From Owenia fusiformis (taxonomy: Eukaryota > Annelida > Polychaeta > Sabellida > Oweniidae), in assembly GCA_903813345.2 (NCBI GenBank), contig CAIIXF020000001.1:37605366-37669365 (forward strand): 64,000 nt of DNA, in the 5' to 3' direction. The translations under genes were made by a program, and so were the position numbers. The notes under the pieces were generated by a model. That model did no database searches. It saw nothing but the letters and a program-made list of their open reading frames with translations, and was not told the origin of the DNA. Positions within the stretch are counted from its first letter, which is position 1; every line of letters starts with the position of its first letter. This document shows, one piece after another, positions 62,601-64,000 of this stretch.

Positions 62601-64000
62601 GAGTTTGATCTTGTCGACCCATCTTCAACTTGTTAGTGATGGTATCCTTGACAGGATTCGAGGTGTGACTGAGGACATTATCATCATAATAAGTTTAGTA
62701 GCTAGAGTCCCTTGACTCTCCACGTGTTACTCCTTCACAAAAAGAAAATGGACACTGCCATTCACAGATCAACCAATATATAGGGCACTATGATGTCATC
62801 AATGCTGCCATGAATCAATGCCTGTCAACAGAGAGACCTATTCATTATAAGTTAGGATTTAAATGTATGAATAGTGTAGGTATAGTCAGTGAAATGTCAG
62901 CCAAATTAACAAAAAAACGAAAAAATGTATTAACAGTACTTTTAAGAACTATCTTATTTACTGAAAATTCCCCAATATTGCATTTCAAGAAAATTAAAGA
63001 TGTTTGCCGGAATGAACGTTTTAATGGTTTCCTAGTTTTAAAACTCCGATAGACTCCTGGGTGAGAGAGGGACCCCCCCCCCCCCCCCATGAGAGTCCCA
63101 GACTTTGAGATCAGAATTTGTATTCCAAGTAATGAAAGATTTCGGAATGGGAATTACGGTCTCATATGGACTTTTAAACCTAGAATTGATTATCAATACA
63201 CTTTCAACCGGACTATGACACCTAGGATCTATAGTCTGTATATGGTAGAGAATTATGTTACACCAGCTCTACAGGCAAAAGATGAAAAACAAATAAATGA
63301 TGTAATGTAACACTTTTATTTTATTTTTCTCCCGCTAGAAATACAAATAGTCAGTTATAAAGTCTATGAATGTCCAGTTATTGGTAAAATTGTTTTAATA
63401 ACAACCATCCACTGTTTTTAGAACGTGTCCACTTTTTCCATTTAGGTTGTAAATCCAAGATCTCCTTTCAAATCCCCTCAAACCTACTCCTTTTCCCCAT
63501 TTCTGTCATGGCGTCTCAGATTTCGTACCAAAACCATGGACCCTACAGCTACTTATTTACAAGTTTTGTTTCCACTATTTAAAAAGATATATCATTAACT
63601 CGAACAAATAAATACATATTGTATCCAATTCAAGCATATGCTTTTTCACCCCTATACATCTGATTCTGCCTTATATTAATTTGATGATAAAGAGATAGCT
63701 AAGTCATTTTACGATACTTGCATGATCATCTCCAAGTGTTAGTTTTTACTAAGGGGCCCCCGACACCACACTTGTACTGGAGATATGATAAGATCATTCG
63801 ACTTGAGTTTAGGTGATGTTAGTATTTCAATGTAATCATGCAAATACTTGAATCAAATCGAGGATGAAAACACATACACTCCCCTCCATAAGTTTGGCAA
63901 CCTTAGCTCCCAAATTGAACTACGTGTTAAAGCCTCTTTACGTTTGAATTTTTATTTACTTAACCGGCGATGAAATAACTTATAATATTGATGGAAACGT
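59610..64000. other. 4.4 kb of AT-rich sequence without recognised gene
   Basis: A 28-base direct repeat (AATATAAGTGTGAACAACAT...) occurs at about 61635 and 61708. A poly-C run is at 63072-63087. Open stretches at 62439-63310 have no recognisable motif and sit in low-complexity or AT-rich sequence. No RNA gene seen. Confidence 0.45.

Noticed and set aside
62439-63310. Several short open frames near the right edge
   Set aside because: No motif, no coherent splicing between them and low-complexity flanks including a poly-C run; not enough to call a gene.

Overview
This is eukaryotic, animal DNA. Genes are split into short exons with GT-AG introns, the background is AT-rich, and most of the window is transposon debris: mariner remnants, MITEs with long inverted repeats, a LINE fragment and minisatellites. 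CUB and ADAM-type domains and an intron-rich S9 peptidase point to a metazoan. A marine invertebrate (mollusc, other lophotrochozoan, hemichordate or similar) is my guess, and the sequence does not settle it. No bacterial, viral or CRISPR features are seen.

Three genes can be rebuilt by splicing, all on the + strand. (1) 782-5588 is the 3' part of a gene for a CUB domain, a Ser/Thr/Pro linker and a cysteine-rich tail that resembles the disintegrin and membrane-proximal part of ADAM10/17 (8 exons, 290 residues visible). (2) 17586-18520 is a two-exon gene for a small secreted protein of 144 residues that I do not recognise; its second exon is unusually CpG-rich. (3) 22398-44647 encodes a prolyl-oligopeptidase (S9) family serine peptidase of about 650 residues in 13 exons, probably preceded by two tandemly duplicated 12-base micro-exons. 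The Ser, Asp and His of the catalytic triad are all in place. Its first exon was not found.

The rest is mobile. Related mariner-type elements with TA duplications lie at 2248-3297, 9671-13146, 13845-16275, 16663-17260, 27457-28513 and about 33170-33812. A 1.67-kb element with 51-bp terminal inverted repeats and a perfect 5-bp target duplication is at 20653-22317. Two near-identical 0.47-kb repeats at 24312-24783 and 25591-26064 give an LTR-like or composite structure. Introns of the peptidase gene carry a TTAA-flanked MITE (31713-32319), a 348-bp near-perfect palindrome (36551-36898), an ACG-rich element with 21-bp perfect ends (39152-39949) and a minisatellite element with inverted ends (40237-41366).

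Downstream of the peptidase (44648-64000) I found no confident host gene. There is a decayed LINE reverse transcriptase (about 45155-45975), a repeat present as inverted copies 10 kb apart (46649-47310 and 57060-57400), several hairpin MITEs, a 1.64-kb inverted-repeat element carrying a decayed ORF of an uncharacterised family (55225-56863), and a 1.9-kb foldback element whose two arms each encode the same ~90-residue ORF around a mariner fragment (57685-59609). Two spots, near 49170-49351 and 52860-53070, look like promoter plus first exon but have no visible coding partner.
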